A stretch of 64,000 bases of DNA, taken from positions 124,001 to 188,000 of the forward strand of contig CAWCSF010000006.1 of assembly GCA_963798195.1 (NCBI GenBank), read 5' to 3'. The position numbers and the translations under genes are program-made. Source of the stretch: CAVSRC01 sp963798195 (GTDB lineage: Bacteria; Pseudomonadota; Alphaproteobacteria; Rhizobiales; Kaistiaceae). This document shows positions 49,084 through 60,098 of the stretch, piece by piece (positions within the stretch are counted from its first letter, which is position 1; each line of letters starts with the position of its first letter). The notes under the pieces are model-generated. The model did not search any database. It was not told the DNA's origin and saw nothing but the letters and a program-made list of their open reading frames with translations.

Positions 49084-49667
49084 GCGCGCTTCCCGCCGTG
49101 CGGCCTGTCACGCCGCGCGTCACGATCCTCCTCGCCATCGCCATCATCGCCGCCGGCGCGCTGATCCTCAATGCGATGGGCCGGGTATGGATCTGCACCT
49201 GCGGCTCGGTGAAGCTCTGGCTCGGCGACATCGTCAGCTCCGAGGGCTCGCAACACCTCACCGACTGGTACACCTTCACCCACATCATCCACGGCTTCCT
49301 GTTTTATCTCGGGCTGTGGCTGCTGTTTCGCCGCTGGCCGATCTCGGTGCGCTTCCTCATCGCGGTTTTTGGCGAGGTGGGGTGGGAGGTGGTCGAGAAC
49401 ACGCCGTGGATCATCGACAAGTACCGCGCCGGGACGATCTCTCTGGATTACTTCGGCGACAGCGTCGTCAATTCCGTCGGAGACGTGCTGGCAATGATCG
49501 CCGGCTTCTGGCTGGCGGCGAAGCTGCCAGTCTGGGCGAGCGTCGCGATCGTCGTCGTGATCGAGGTGGTTCTGGCGCTGGTTATCCGCGACAACCTCAC
49601 GCTCAACGTCATCATGCTGTGGTTCCCGATCGAGGCCGTCCGCGTGTGGCAGTCTGGCGGCGGCTGA
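49080..49667 (+). CDS. DUF2585 (UPF0314) membrane protein
   Basis: The 195 residues form about five membrane helices. Diagnostic segments are MGRVWICTCGSVKLWLGDIV, SSEGSQHLTDWYTFTHIIHG, EVGWEVVENTPWIIDKYRA and DYFGDSVVNSVGDVLAMIAG. The many conserved polar residues (E, D, N, H in membrane-near positions) suggest an enzyme or transporter, but no function is known. Translation is coupled to ispZ (ATGA). It converges on ccmG with six bases between. Confidence 0.92.
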   Translation: MSALPAVRPVTPRVTILLAIAIIAAGALILNAMGRVWICTCGSVKLWLGDIVSSEGSQHLTDWYTFTHIIHGFLFYLGLWLLFRRWPISVRFLIAVFGEVGWEVVENTPWIIDKYRAGTISLDYFGDSVVNSVGDVLAMIAGFWLAAKLPVWASVAIVVVIEVVLALVIRDNLTLNVIMLWFPIEAVRVWQSGGG

Positions 49668-49673
49668 GCGTCG

Positions 49674-50255
49674 TCAGCCCGCCGGCGCCAGCACCTTGTC
49701 GACCTCCGGCATCAGCACCGTGCTGACGGCTTCCTCGGTCAGCGGGCCGATGAACTTGTAGCGGATGACGCCGTCCGGCCCGACCAGGAACGTCTCCGGT
49801 ACGCCATAGGCGCCCCAGTCGATGAAGGTGCGGCCCGACTGGTCGACGCCGATGGCAGCGTAGGGATTGCCCATCTCGTCGAGGAACGTGCGCGCGTTCT
49901 GCGGCTTGTCCTTGTAGTTGATGCCGACAAGTCGGATGCGATTGTCCTTGGCCACCTGTTCCAGCACGGGATGTTCCTGCCGGCAGGGCACGCACCACGA
50001 GGCGAAGATGTTGACCAGCGTCACCTTGCCGTCGAGGGCGGCGCGATCGAGGCCGGGCACGGCTACGCCCTCCAGCGGCGGCAGGCTGAAATCCGGCGCG
50101 GGCTTGCCAACCAGCACCGAGGGGATCGTGTCCGGCGCAGTGGTCGATTCCAGCCGCGCCAGGAAGATCAGCGCCAGCCCGGCGAAGATTGCCAGCGGCA
50201 GGAGCGTCACCAGGCGGAACTTCCTGCGCGGCTTGGTATTTCCGACGTCGCTCAC
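49674..50255 (-). CDS. ccmG: Cytochrome c maturation thioredoxin CcmG/DsbE
   Basis: CcmG reduces apocytochrome c or CcmH in the periplasm. The 193 residues have one N-terminal anchor helix (LVTLLPLAIFAGLALIFLAR) and a thioredoxin fold with FASWCVPCRQEHP (the CxxC) and the GxxGVPETFLV loop, which includes the cis-proline. A GTG start at 50255 is supported by GGAGG seven bases ahead and overlaps the ccmD stop as GTGA. It is the last gene of the split ccm cluster. Confidence 0.95.
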   Translation of the reverse strand: MSDVGNTKPRRKFRLVTLLPLAIFAGLALIFLARLESTTAPDTIPSVLVGKPAPDFSLPPLEGVAVPGLDRAALDGKVTLVNIFASWCVPCRQEHPVLEQVAKDNRIRLVGINYKDKPQNARTFLDEMGNPYAAIGVDQSGRTFIDWGAYGVPETFLVGPDGVIRYKFIGPLTEEAVSTVLMPEVDKVLAPAG

Positions 50256-50416
50256 GCAGCGCCTCCGGCGGAACGGCGACGGACGCCGCGCGCTTCGAGT
50301 TCCGCGAGCCGCCGCTTCTGCGCACGCCCGTCCAGCACGATCCACGCGATGAGACCGACCAGCGCCACGAAGGTCAGCAGGTAAGCGGCAATGATGAAGC
50401 CGGCATGAGGACCCAT
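50252..50416 (-). CDS. ccmD: Heme exporter protein CcmD
   Basis: The 54-residue product has one hydrophobic helix (GFIIAAYLLTFVALVGLIAW) followed by a basic cytoplasmic tail (DGRAQKRRLAELEARGVRRR). This is the CcmD plan, which helps release heme-loaded CcmE from CcmC. It starts at ATG 50416, lies four bases after ccmC, and overlaps the ccmG GTG start. Confidence 0.9.
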   Translation of the reverse strand: MGPHAGFIIAAYLLTFVALVGLIAWIVLDGRAQKRRLAELEARGVRRRSAGGAA

Positions 50417-50420
50417 GCCG

Positions 50421-51155
50421 TCAGGTCCCGGCCCCGGCGGCGGCCGCGATCTCCATCGTGCGCACGCGGCGGCGCACGATCTCGTTGCGCATCGCCATCA
50501 GCAGCAGCGTCACGAAGAGCAGCGTCATGCCGCCCATCATGACGAACAGCGGCGTCAGCATGGATGGGTCGATTGTCGGCCCGTCGGCGCGGAAGATGCT
50601 CTCGCCCTGATGCAGCGTGTTCCACCAGTCGACGGAGAACTTGATGATCGGCAGGTTGATGGTACCGACCAGCGTCAGCACGGCGGCGGCCCGCGCCGCG
50701 CGGCCGGGATCGGGCACCGCCTGCCAGAGTGCAATCAGTCCGAGATACATCAGGAGCAGCACCAGCTCGGACGTCAGTCGCGCATCCCAAACCCACCACG
50801 CGCCCCACATCGGCTTGCCCCACAGCGAACCGGTGACAAGCGCGACGAAAGTGAACGTGGCGCCGAGTGGCGCGGCGGTCTTGGCGGCGACATCGGCCAA
50901 CGGATGCCGCCAGACCAACGTACCCAGAGAGGCTACCGCCATGACGCCGTAGCCGAACATGGAAAGCCACGCGGCCGGCACGTGGATGAACATTATGCGC
51001 ACCGTCTCGCCCTGCTGGTAGTCGGGCGGCGCAACGAAAAACGACAGGTACAGGCCAATGGCGAGCAAAATCCCCGTCGACGCCCACAGGAACGGCAGCA
51101 GCCGGCCGGAATAGCCGAGAAACCTGGTGGGATTGGCGAGATCGACGAGAGCCAT
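50421..51155 (-). CDS. ccmC: Heme exporter/handling protein CcmC
   Basis: CcmC attaches heme to CcmE in the periplasm. The 244 residues have six membrane helices and the tryptophan-rich WGAWWVWDARLTSELVL signature (WWxWD), with flanking heme-ligand histidines in FIHVPAAWLSM and VDWWNTLHQGES. I start at ATG 51155 (MALVDLANPTRFLGYS). Length is normal for the family. Upstream, the cluster is interrupted by a small gene on the opposite strand before ccmB. Confidence 0.95.
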   Translation of the reverse strand: MALVDLANPTRFLGYSGRLLPFLWASTGILLAIGLYLSFFVAPPDYQQGETVRIMFIHVPAAWLSMFGYGVMAVASLGTLVWRHPLADVAAKTAAPLGATFTFVALVTGSLWGKPMWGAWWVWDARLTSELVLLLMYLGLIALWQAVPDPGRAARAAAVLTLVGTINLPIIKFSVDWWNTLHQGESIFRADGPTIDPSMLTPLFVMMGGMTLLFVTLLLMAMRNEIVRRRVRTMEIAAAAGAGT

Positions 51156-51277
51156 GGCGGTGGTTGTAGGGGGCGGAGGGGGCTTGGGCAATGCGCGCGA
51201 CAGCCGCGGCCGGCGTGATACAATCCGCCCTCGCCCGGCCCCAGACCGGCGACAGCCCCAACACGAAGGAACTGCCC

Positions 51278-51619
51278 ATGCGTGCCGGTCTTCCCGCTTT
51301 CGCACTTCTCCTGCTGGCCACTGCCGTGGCGCATGCCGCGACCGACGACGAGATCCGGCAGAAACTCATCGGAAGCTGGGGCGACACCTCCGCCTGCGCG
51401 AAAGGCGCGCTGGTCTTCAACGCCGACGGCACCTTCGCAGCGAAAGAAGCGGACGGCTCAAGCCGGTTCGAAGGCACGTTCGAGATCAAGGACGGCAAGC
51501 TGAACGGCCTCGTCGACAAGGACGCCATGCCCGAAATGGGGATTGCCTTCGAGGAAGATACGCTGGTGATGTCCGGCCCGGACGCGCCCGACAAGCTCGT
51601 CCGCTGCCTCAAATCCTAG
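51278..51619 (+). CDS. Small exported protein of unknown function inside the ccm cluster
   Basis: The 113 residues start with a signal peptide (MRAGLPAFALLLLATAVAHA) and AAGGAA lies before ATG 51278. The mature part is a small beta-rich domain (LIGSWGDTSACAKGALVFNA, DGTFAAKEADGSSRFEGTFE and FEEDTLVMSGPDAPDKLVRC) with two cysteines that may pair. It resembles short lipocalin-like periplasmic proteins in pattern (GSW, then alternating strands), but I cannot name a family. It sits on the opposite strand between ccmC and ccmB and separates them. Confidence 0.8.
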   Translation: MRAGLPAFALLLLATAVAHAATDDEIRQKLIGSWGDTSACAKGALVFNADGTFAAKEADGSSRFEGTFEIKDGKLNGLVDKDAMPEMGIAFEEDTLVMSGPDAPDKLVRCLKS

Positions 51620-51628
51620 GCGGCGCCC

Positions 51629-52300
51629 TCACTCCAGCCCTGCCCTGAGCGCCGCGGCCCCGGCTACCGGCGCGACGACCGCGCTGACCAGGGTCAGCGC
51701 CGCGAGGATCAGCAGCGGCGGCAGGAACGGCGCGGGGCCGGCAAGCGCGGCATAGGCCGTGCTCACGCCGAAGATCAGCACTGGAATCGTGAACGGCAGC
51801 ACGAGCACGGCGACCAGCAAACCGCCGCGGCCGAGCGCCGTCATCAGCGCCGCGCCGATGGCGCCGATCAGCGTGAGCGCGGGCGTGCCGACCAGCAGGG
51901 TCAGCGTCGTGATGCCGAGCGCCGCCGGCTCCATGCCGAGAAGCAGGCCGAGCACCGGCGCAATAATGACCAGCGGCAGGCCGGTCGCCACCCATGCGCC
52001 GGCGCATTTGGCCAGCACCATTAATTCCAGCGGCAGGCCCGACAGCGCCAGCAGGTCGAGGCTGCCGTCCTCGCGGTCGTCGCCGAATAGCCGGTCGAGG
52101 CCGAGCAGCGTCGCCAGCAGCGCGCCGATCCACAGCATCGCCGGCCCGATGCGGCCAAGCAGTTTGAGGTCGGGGCCCACTCCGAAGGGCACCACCGTCA
52201 CCACCGCCAGAAAGAACACCAGCCCGACGAAAGCACCGCCGCCGCTGCGCAGCGACAGGCGCGCGGTCTGGCCGGCAACAGCGCTGAGCCCGCCGATCAT
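51629..52300 (-). CDS. ccmB: Heme exporter membrane subunit CcmB
   Basis: CcmB is the membrane subunit of the CcmAB ABC complex that releases holo-CcmE. The 223 residues form six helices with the family features LDRLFGDDREDGSLDLLALS and LPLELMVLAKCAGAWVATGL. The ATG at 52300 overlaps the ccmA stop by four bases, so translation is coupled. Length matches CcmB (about 220). Confidence 0.94.
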   Translation of the reverse strand: MIGGLSAVAGQTARLSLRSGGGAFVGLVFFLAVVTVVPFGVGPDLKLLGRIGPAMLWIGALLATLLGLDRLFGDDREDGSLDLLALSGLPLELMVLAKCAGAWVATGLPLVIIAPVLGLLLGMEPAALGITTLTLLVGTPALTLIGAIGAALMTALGRGGLLVAVLVLPFTIPVLIFGVSTAYAALAGPAPFLPPLLILAALTLVSAVVAPVAGAAALRAGLE

Positions 52301-52942
52301 GTCGCCTCCAGGGCAAGCGTGGCGGTCGGAGGGAGTGGCAGGTCGCGGTGGGTGGCGGCAATGACGATCCCGCCGCCGGCAAGATGGTCCGCGATCAGCT
52401 TGCCGAGACCCGCCTCCGCCGTCGCGTCGAGCGCTGTCGCCGGCTCGTCGAGCAGCCAGATCGGGCGCGGCGCCACCAGCATGCGCGCAAGCGACACCCG
52501 CCTGCGTTGTCCGGCGGAAAGCACGGCCACGTGCAGGTCGCCCAACGCTTCCAGTCCGACCGCCGCCAGCGACCGCTCGACCTCGCCCGCCCCCCAAAGC
52601 CGCCGCCAGAAATCGAGGTTCTGCCGCACCGTCAGCCCGGCTTTCAGCCCGTCGAGGTGACCAAGATAGTGGATCAGTTCGCCAAGGTCGGCCTGCTCCA
52701 TCCCTCCCCGTTTCGGGGAGGGGGGGCCGTCCGAAGGACGGTGGGCGGGGTCGTTCACGAGCGACACCATCCCTGCCGCCGGCGTGAGCAGGCCCGCCAC
52801 CAGCCGGAGCAAGGTCGATTTGCCCGCGCCGTTGCGGCCCGTGACGGCCAGAAGCTCGCCACCCGCAACCGAAAAGCCAAGTTCGGAGAACACCGTGCGC
52901 CCGCCGCGGATCGGCAGTGAGGCCGGTTCCGGTCAGGCGCAT
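52297..52942 (-). CDS. ccmA: Heme exporter ATPase CcmA, apparent +1 frameshift and in-frame palindromic insert
   Basis: The ABC ATPase domain is clear: VTGRNGAGKSTLLRL (Walker A), LSAGQRRRVSLARML (signature), WLLDEPATALD (Walker B) and AATHRDLPLP (H loop). The family N-terminus MRLTGTGLTAD starts at ATG 52942 but is in another frame. The 646-base interval is 3n+1. Removing one G at 52908/52909 yields an in-frame DRGGRTVFSELGFSVAGGEL and a 214-residue protein. A GTG at 52893 would start the remaining frame without the first strand. Residues HRPSDGPPSPKRGG come from a palindromic element (52702-52741) not found in relatives as I know them. Confidence 0.88.
52702..52741. repeat. Two-hairpin palindromic element inside ccmA
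   Basis: Hairpin 1 is ccctccccg (52702-52710), ttt, cggggaggg (52714-52722). Hairpin 2 is ccgtcc (52727-52732), gaa, ggacgg (52736-52741). Both stems are perfect. Such back-to-back GC hairpins resemble the intergenic mosaic/REP-like elements of Hyphomicrobiales. Here the element is within the ccmA coding frame and adds about 20 residues between the P-loop half and the conserved LIHYLGHLDGLK region. I find no second copy in the window. Confidence 0.7.
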
Positions 52943-53169
52943 GGGCGGAAGCGCCCCGTCAGATCGGGGCGGGCGTGGTTCTTGCACGGTTTTACGGTTG
53001 CGAACCGTCGCAACCTGAGCCTGCACAAGCATTGATCGTCTGGCATCGGCATCCAAGATTTACTATAAGGCCCGCGACCAGCGCCGTCGCCTGCCGGAAC
53101 CTTTCCGGGCAGGCTGCCAGCCCCTCCCACGCGCCGGCGGACGCCAACTTGACCGAGGAGTATTAGGAC

Positions 53170-55902
<2,733 letters not shown>

Positions 55903-56042
55903 ATGTTAACGACGGGCGCGGCCGTTGTTCGCGCCCGTGTCACCCGAACGTTACTCGTACTTGACCGACCCTCGCCATAGGTTGAGTTTGGGCGGCTTTG
56001 ATTACGGAAGCCGTTCCGTCGGAACGGTTCGAGACAGTGAAG

Positions 56043-56789
56043 ATGAACAAGTTCATACCCGCGATTGTTGTGAGTGGCCTGGTGGCCAGCAGCCTGCTTG
56101 CCGCCGTTCCTGCGCGCGCGGAGATCAAGTCGGTGGTGGAACTGTTCACGAGCCAGGGCTGCTCGTCGTGCCCGCCGGCCGACAAGCTGCTGGCCGAGTA
56201 CGCCGACAAACCGGACGTGCTGGCGCTGTCATTCAACGTTGACTACTGGGACTACCTTGGCTGGAAGGACACGCTGGCGAGCCCGGATTACACCGAGCGC
56301 CAGCGCAACTATGCCGAGGCGCGCGGCGACGGACAGGTCTACACGCCACAAGTGGTAGTCGACGGCCGCGACCACATGGTCGGCAGCAGCCAGTCCAAGA
56401 TCGAGGCGGCGCTGACACGCTATTCCGACGGTCTGCCCATCCCGCTGAGCCTGACGTCCACCGAAGACGCTATCACCGTGAACATCGGCAAGGCGGCTGA
56501 CGGTGGGATGCCGCACGCCACGCTGTGGCTCGTGATGTACGATCGCGAGGTGACGGTGCCGATCGACCGCGGCGAGAACACCGGCAAGACGATTACCTAT
56601 AACAACGTTGTGCGGAAGCTCCGCCCGATCGCGATGTGGAAGGGCGACGGCATGTCGGTCGACCTGCCGAAGAGCGAGTTCAAGCACGCTGACGTGAACC
56701 GCTGCGCGGTGCTTCTTCAGACCGAGACGAAGGACGGGTTGCCCGGCCCGATCCTCGGCGCGGCAACCATCGAGATGACCGGCAGCTAG
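56043..56789 (+). CDS. DUF1223 exported thioredoxin-like protein
   Basis: From ATG 56043 the 248 residues begin with a signal peptide (MNKFIPAIVVSGLVASSLLA, cleaved near ARA-E). The DUF1223 domain follows: VVELFTSQGCSSCPPADKLL (a CxxC in thioredoxin position), LSFNVDYWDYLGWKDTLASP and YTPQVVVDGRDHMVGSS. Family members are periplasmic thioredoxin-fold proteins of unknown substrate. It lies after acnA in the same direction, as in many Hyphomicrobiales. Its stop is interlocked with that of htpG at CTAG 56786-56789. Confidence 0.92.
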   Translation: MNKFIPAIVVSGLVASSLLAAVPARAEIKSVVELFTSQGCSSCPPADKLLAEYADKPDVLALSFNVDYWDYLGWKDTLASPDYTERQRNYAEARGDGQVYTPQVVVDGRDHMVGSSQSKIEAALTRYSDGLPIPLSLTSTEDAITVNIGKAADGGMPHATLWLVMYDREVTVPIDRGENTGKTITYNNVVRKLRPIAMWKGDGMSVDLPKSEFKHADVNRCAVLLQTETKDGLPGPILGAATIEMTGS

Positions 56790-58684
56790 CCGAGGCTCTT
56801 CTCGATCAGCCGCGCGATCCGCGCGGCGTGATCGGCCGGATCGTCCGGCGTTTCTCCGTCCAGGATTTTCGCTTCGCCGTAGAGGATGACGGCGGCATCG
56901 TCGAGGATGCCGCCCTCGCCCGCCGTCGCCACCTTGGCCGATAGCGCCTTGATCAGGCCGTGCGTCGGGTTGAGTTCGAGTACGGGCGCGGCCCGCATCT
57001 TCAATTCGCCAGCCCGCGACAGGATCTTCTCGAGTTGCCGGTCGTGCGCGGTTTCGGAGGCCACCAGACATACGGCGCTGGAGGCCAGGCGCTTTGACAC
57101 CTTCACCGCGCTGACTTTCTCGCCGAGCACTTGCTGGAAGCGGGCGGCCAGTGTCGCGACAGCGCTTTCCGGCGCCGCATCTTCTTCCGCCACGCCTTCG
57201 GCCAGCGGGATATTGTCGAGATCGGCGCCGCCTTGCGTCACCGAGTGGAAGGGCTTGCCCTCGTAGCCGAGGGCCGTGCGCACCCAGAACGCATCCACCG
57301 GATCGGAAAGCATCAGCACTTCGATGCCGCGCTTGGCGAAGCCTTCCAGTTGCGGGCTCGCCAGGATCGCCGCCTCGCTCTCGCCCAACGCATAGTAGAT
57401 CGCCGTCTGGTTCGTCTTCAGCCCGGCAACTATGTCGGCGAGGCTCCGCCATTCCTTGCCGCCGGTCGTCGTCTTGAAGCGGGCAATCTTGTAGAGCGCA
57501 TCACGGCGTTCGGCATCCTCGTAGAGACCTTCCTTAAGCACGGCGCCGAAGGCATCCCAGACCTTCTCGTAGGTTTCCTTGTCATCGCTCGCGAGCTTGT
57601 CGAGCTCGGTCAGCACGCGCGACGTCACTGCCTTGCCGATTGCCGCCAGCACCGGATTGGCCTGCAGCATCTCGCGCGACAGGTTGAGCGGCAGGTCTTC
57701 CGAATCGATCACGCCGCGCACGAAGCGCAGCCATGCCGGAAGAATGTCGGCGTCGTCGGTGATGAACACGCGCCGGACGTAGAGCTTGACGCGGCCTTTG
57801 CGCTCCGGACTGAACAGATCGAATGGCTTCATCGAAGGCACGAAGAGGAGCACGGAGTATTCGTTTCGCCCCTCGGCGCGGTAGTGGATGGTAACCGCGG
57901 GCTCGTCGAACTGGCCGCTGACGTGGCCGTAGAACTCGGCGTATTCCTCCTTCGTCACCGACGCCTTTGGCTTCCGCCAGACCGCGCTGCCATCGGCCAG
58001 CGTCTTCTCCGCCTGCCCGTCGCCAACCTTCAGCGCGATCGGCACCGGCACATGCGCGGAATAGGCCGCAACGACGCGCTCGATCGTGGCCTGCTCGGCG
58101 TATTCCTTGGAGTCTTCGTTGAGCTTCAGGACGACGCGCGTACCGCGCTCCGGCGCCTGGTCCAGCGCCGCTGGCTCGATGCTGTAGCTGCCCTTGCCAT
58201 CCGACCGCCAGCGCCAGGCCTCCTCAGCACCGGCGTGGCGCGACACCACGTCGACCTCGCTCGCCACCATGAAAGCCGAGTAGAAGCCGACGCCGAACTG
58301 ACCGATCAGGCCGCTCTTGTCCGAATTCTCCGGGAGGCTCTCCAGAAAAGCGCGCGTGCCGGAGCGGGCGATCGTACCGAGATTGGCGATCATCTCGTCC
58401 CGGCTCATGCCGATGCCGTTGTCCTCGATGGTCAGCGTGCCGGCCGTCTTGTCGGCGGACAGCACGATGCGGAAGGGTGATTCGCCCGCAGCAAGCTCGG
58501 GCTGCGACAGGCTCAGCGTGCGCAGCCGCTCGCAGGCGTCGGCGGCATTCGAGATCAATTCGCGCAGGAAGACGTCGCGGTTGGAATAGACCGAATGCAC
58601 CATGAGGTGCAGCAGACGGGAGACTTCCGCCTCAAAGGGGCGGGTGGTGGTTCCTTCGGCGGGTGCGGGTTCGCTCTCGGCCAT
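56786..58684 (-). CDS. htpG: Molecular chaperone HtpG (Hsp90)
   Basis: HtpG is the bacterial Hsp90, an ATP-driven chaperone. The 632 residues contain the GHKL ATP site (YSNRDVFLRELISNAADACE, IEDNGIGMSRDEMIANLGTI and GQFGVGFYSAF), the middle-domain RGVIDSEDLPLNLSREMLQ and a C-terminal dimer domain. Length is normal. The upstream 413-base gap is shared with the divergent DUF2794 gene. No heat-shock promoter or CIRCE element was recognised. Confidence 0.97.
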   Translation of the reverse strand: MAESEPAPAEGTTTRPFEAEVSRLLHLMVHSVYSNRDVFLRELISNAADACERLRTLSLSQPELAAGESPFRIVLSADKTAGTLTIEDNGIGMSRDEMIANLGTIARSGTRAFLESLPENSDKSGLIGQFGVGFYSAFMVASEVDVVSRHAGAEEAWRWRSDGKGSYSIEPAALDQAPERGTRVVLKLNEDSKEYAEQATIERVVAAYSAHVPVPIALKVGDGQAEKTLADGSAVWRKPKASVTKEEYAEFYGHVSGQFDEPAVTIHYRAEGRNEYSVLLFVPSMKPFDLFSPERKGRVKLYVRRVFITDDADILPAWLRFVRGVIDSEDLPLNLSREMLQANPVLAAIGKAVTSRVLTELDKLASDDKETYEKVWDAFGAVLKEGLYEDAERRDALYKIARFKTTTGGKEWRSLADIVAGLKTNQTAIYYALGESEAAILASPQLEGFAKRGIEVLMLSDPVDAFWVRTALGYEGKPFHSVTQGGADLDNIPLAEGVAEEDAAPESAVATLAARFQQVLGEKVSAVKVSKRLASSAVCLVASETAHDRQLEKILSRAGELKMRAAPVLELNPTHGLIKALSAKVATAGEGGILDDAAVILYGEAKILDGETPDDPADHAARIARLIEKSLG

Positions 58685-59097
58685 GGCGATTCCTTAATGA
58701 AACCGTGGAATTCGGCCGAGATATCGCCGCTGGCCGCGCATCTTTCAAGCCTGCCGGCGCGGTTCCAGAAAAGCAAATGGCCGGCACGAAGCCGGCCAAA
58801 TGTTGCCCAGGTAACTGAACGCCAGAACAGAGGTCCGGCCCGACTAAGTACCTCGGGGGGCTGGGGGGCTGAGAAACTACCGGGGTCCCCGCCGAACCGG
58901 ACCATCTGAGGCAACGATCGGAGGATCACCCCCCAACATGGTCCGGCGTGGGCGGAAAAACGGCAAAATCGTGAAATTGCTGAACATGCAAACCACCAGC
59001 ATTTTATCCCGTGGCGCACTTAGCCGCAGAACTCCGGTAAACTTGCCTTGGCTGCGAAACGGCGCAATCATGAACGTCCGATGACGCGGGAGGAACG
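58685..59097. other. Divergent intergenic region with hairpin and G-rich tract
   Basis: This 413-base stretch separates htpG (-) from the DUF2794 gene (+). It contains a perfect 8-bp hairpin, tggccggc (58778-58785) and gccggcca (58791-58798), and a G-rich tandem (gggggg-ct-gggggg at 58855-58868, then gggg at 58882-58885) that could fold as a G-quadruplex. No coding region is convincing. Promoters for both genes must lie here but none is identifiable by eye. Confidence 0.4.
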
Positions 59098-59482
59098 ATG
59101 AGCGAGTCGGAAGAAAAAGAGCCGTCCGGCGGCCGGGCGAACCTGATCGCCCTCGCCGCCCCGAAATCGGTCCCTTCAGCCTCCGGGCCGACCTGTTTCA
59201 ACCGTCAGGAACTCAACCAGATTCTGAATGTGTACGGTCGCAAGGTCGCCGACGGCGAGTGGCGCGATTATGCGATCGATTTGCAGAAAGAACAGGCCGT
59301 CTTCTCGATCTTCCGGCGCACTTCGGAGATGCCGCTCTACCGTATCGTCAAGCAGCCGCGGCTCGCCCGCCGGCCAGGGTGCCTGGTCCCTCGTGACGGC
59401 CACCGGCCTTATTCTCAAGCGCGGCCACGACCTCGCCAACGTGCTCAAGGTGATCGACCGGCGGCTGAAGATCGTCGCCTGA
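59098..59482 (+). CDS. DUF2794 protein, apparent +1 frameshift
   Basis: The N-terminal part (FNRQELNQILNVYGRKVADG, EWRDYAIDLQKEQAVFSIFR and TSEMPLYRIVKQPRLARR) is typical DUF2794, an alphaproteobacterial family without a known function. After LARR the frame reads out into Arg/Pro-rich noise. The expected continuation, QGAWSLVTATGLILKRGHDL and ANVLKVIDRRLKIVA, is in another frame. The 385-base interval is 3n+1. Removing one C at 59374/59375 (cggccagg) restores a 127-residue protein of family length. It is divergent from htpG and converges on an acetyltransferase gene. Confidence 0.85.
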
Positions 59483-59497
59483 CGGCTGGATCTGCGC

Positions 59498-60028
59498 CTA
59501 GCCCTTTGGTGGCGTGTCCGCGCCCGCGCCGAGCGCGCGCTGCATGATCACCGTATCCAGCCAGCGCCCGTGCTTGAAGCCGACGTCTCTGAGCGTGCCG
59601 GTCATTTCGAAGCCCGCCGCCTTGTGCAGGCGGATCGAGGCGACGTTGGCGGTATCGCCGATCACCGCCACCATTTGCCGGAAACCCCTGTCGGTGCTCT
59701 CCTCGATCAGCCGCCCGAGCAGCGCGCCGCCGATGCCCTGCCCGCGCGCCGCCGCCGCCAGGTAGACCGAGTCTTCGAGCGTGTTGCGATAGGCCGGTCG
59801 ATCCCGATACGGCCCGGCATAGCCGTAGCCCAGGATCGCGCCAGCCAGTTCGGCAACCACATATGGGAAACCGCCGGCCGCCAGCCGGTCGAAACGGCGG
59901 CCCATCTCGACCTCGTCCGGCGGGATCACCTCGAAACTCGCCGTACCGACCGCGACGGCCTCGGCGTAGATCGCGGTGATTGTCGGTATATCAGCCGTCG
60001 TGGCGGGCCGGATGATGTGCTCGCTCAT
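59498..60028 (-). CDS. GNAT N-acetyltransferase of the Pat/MnaT type
   Basis: The 176 residues follow the phosphinothricin/L-amino-acid N-acetyltransferase pattern: IRPATTADIPTITAIYAEAV, TASFEVIPPDEVEMGRRFDR, EDSVYLAAAARGQGIGGALL (the acetyl-CoA loop RGQGIGGALL) and HKAAGFEMTGTLRDVGFKHG. Related enzymes acetylate methionine sulfoximine/sulfone or phosphinothricin. The natural substrate here is unknown. It lies on the same strand downstream of the Bax-inhibitor gene, separated by an intrinsic terminator. Confidence 0.92.
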   Translation of the reverse strand: MSEHIIRPATTADIPTITAIYAEAVAVGTASFEVIPPDEVEMGRRFDRLAAGGFPYVVAELAGAILGYGYAGPYRDRPAYRNTLEDSVYLAAAARGQGIGGALLGRLIEESTDRGFRQMVAVIGDTANVASIRLHKAAGFEMTGTLRDVGFKHGRWLDTVIMQRALGAGADTPPKG

Positions 60029-60047
60029 GCATGCCCCTGTAAAAGAA

Positions 60048-60070
60048 AGGGCGCGGCCATGCCGCGCCCT
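60048..60070 (-). terminator. Intrinsic terminator after the Bax-inhibitor gene
   Basis: On the minus strand agggcgcggc, atg, gccgcgccct forms a perfect 10-bp stem followed by ttcttttac, a U-rich tail. It lies 28 bases after the stop at 60099 and before the acetyltransferase start at 60028. Confidence 0.9.
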
Positions 60071-60098
60071 GAGGTCGTTTCGCTGATCGTGCGCCCTG

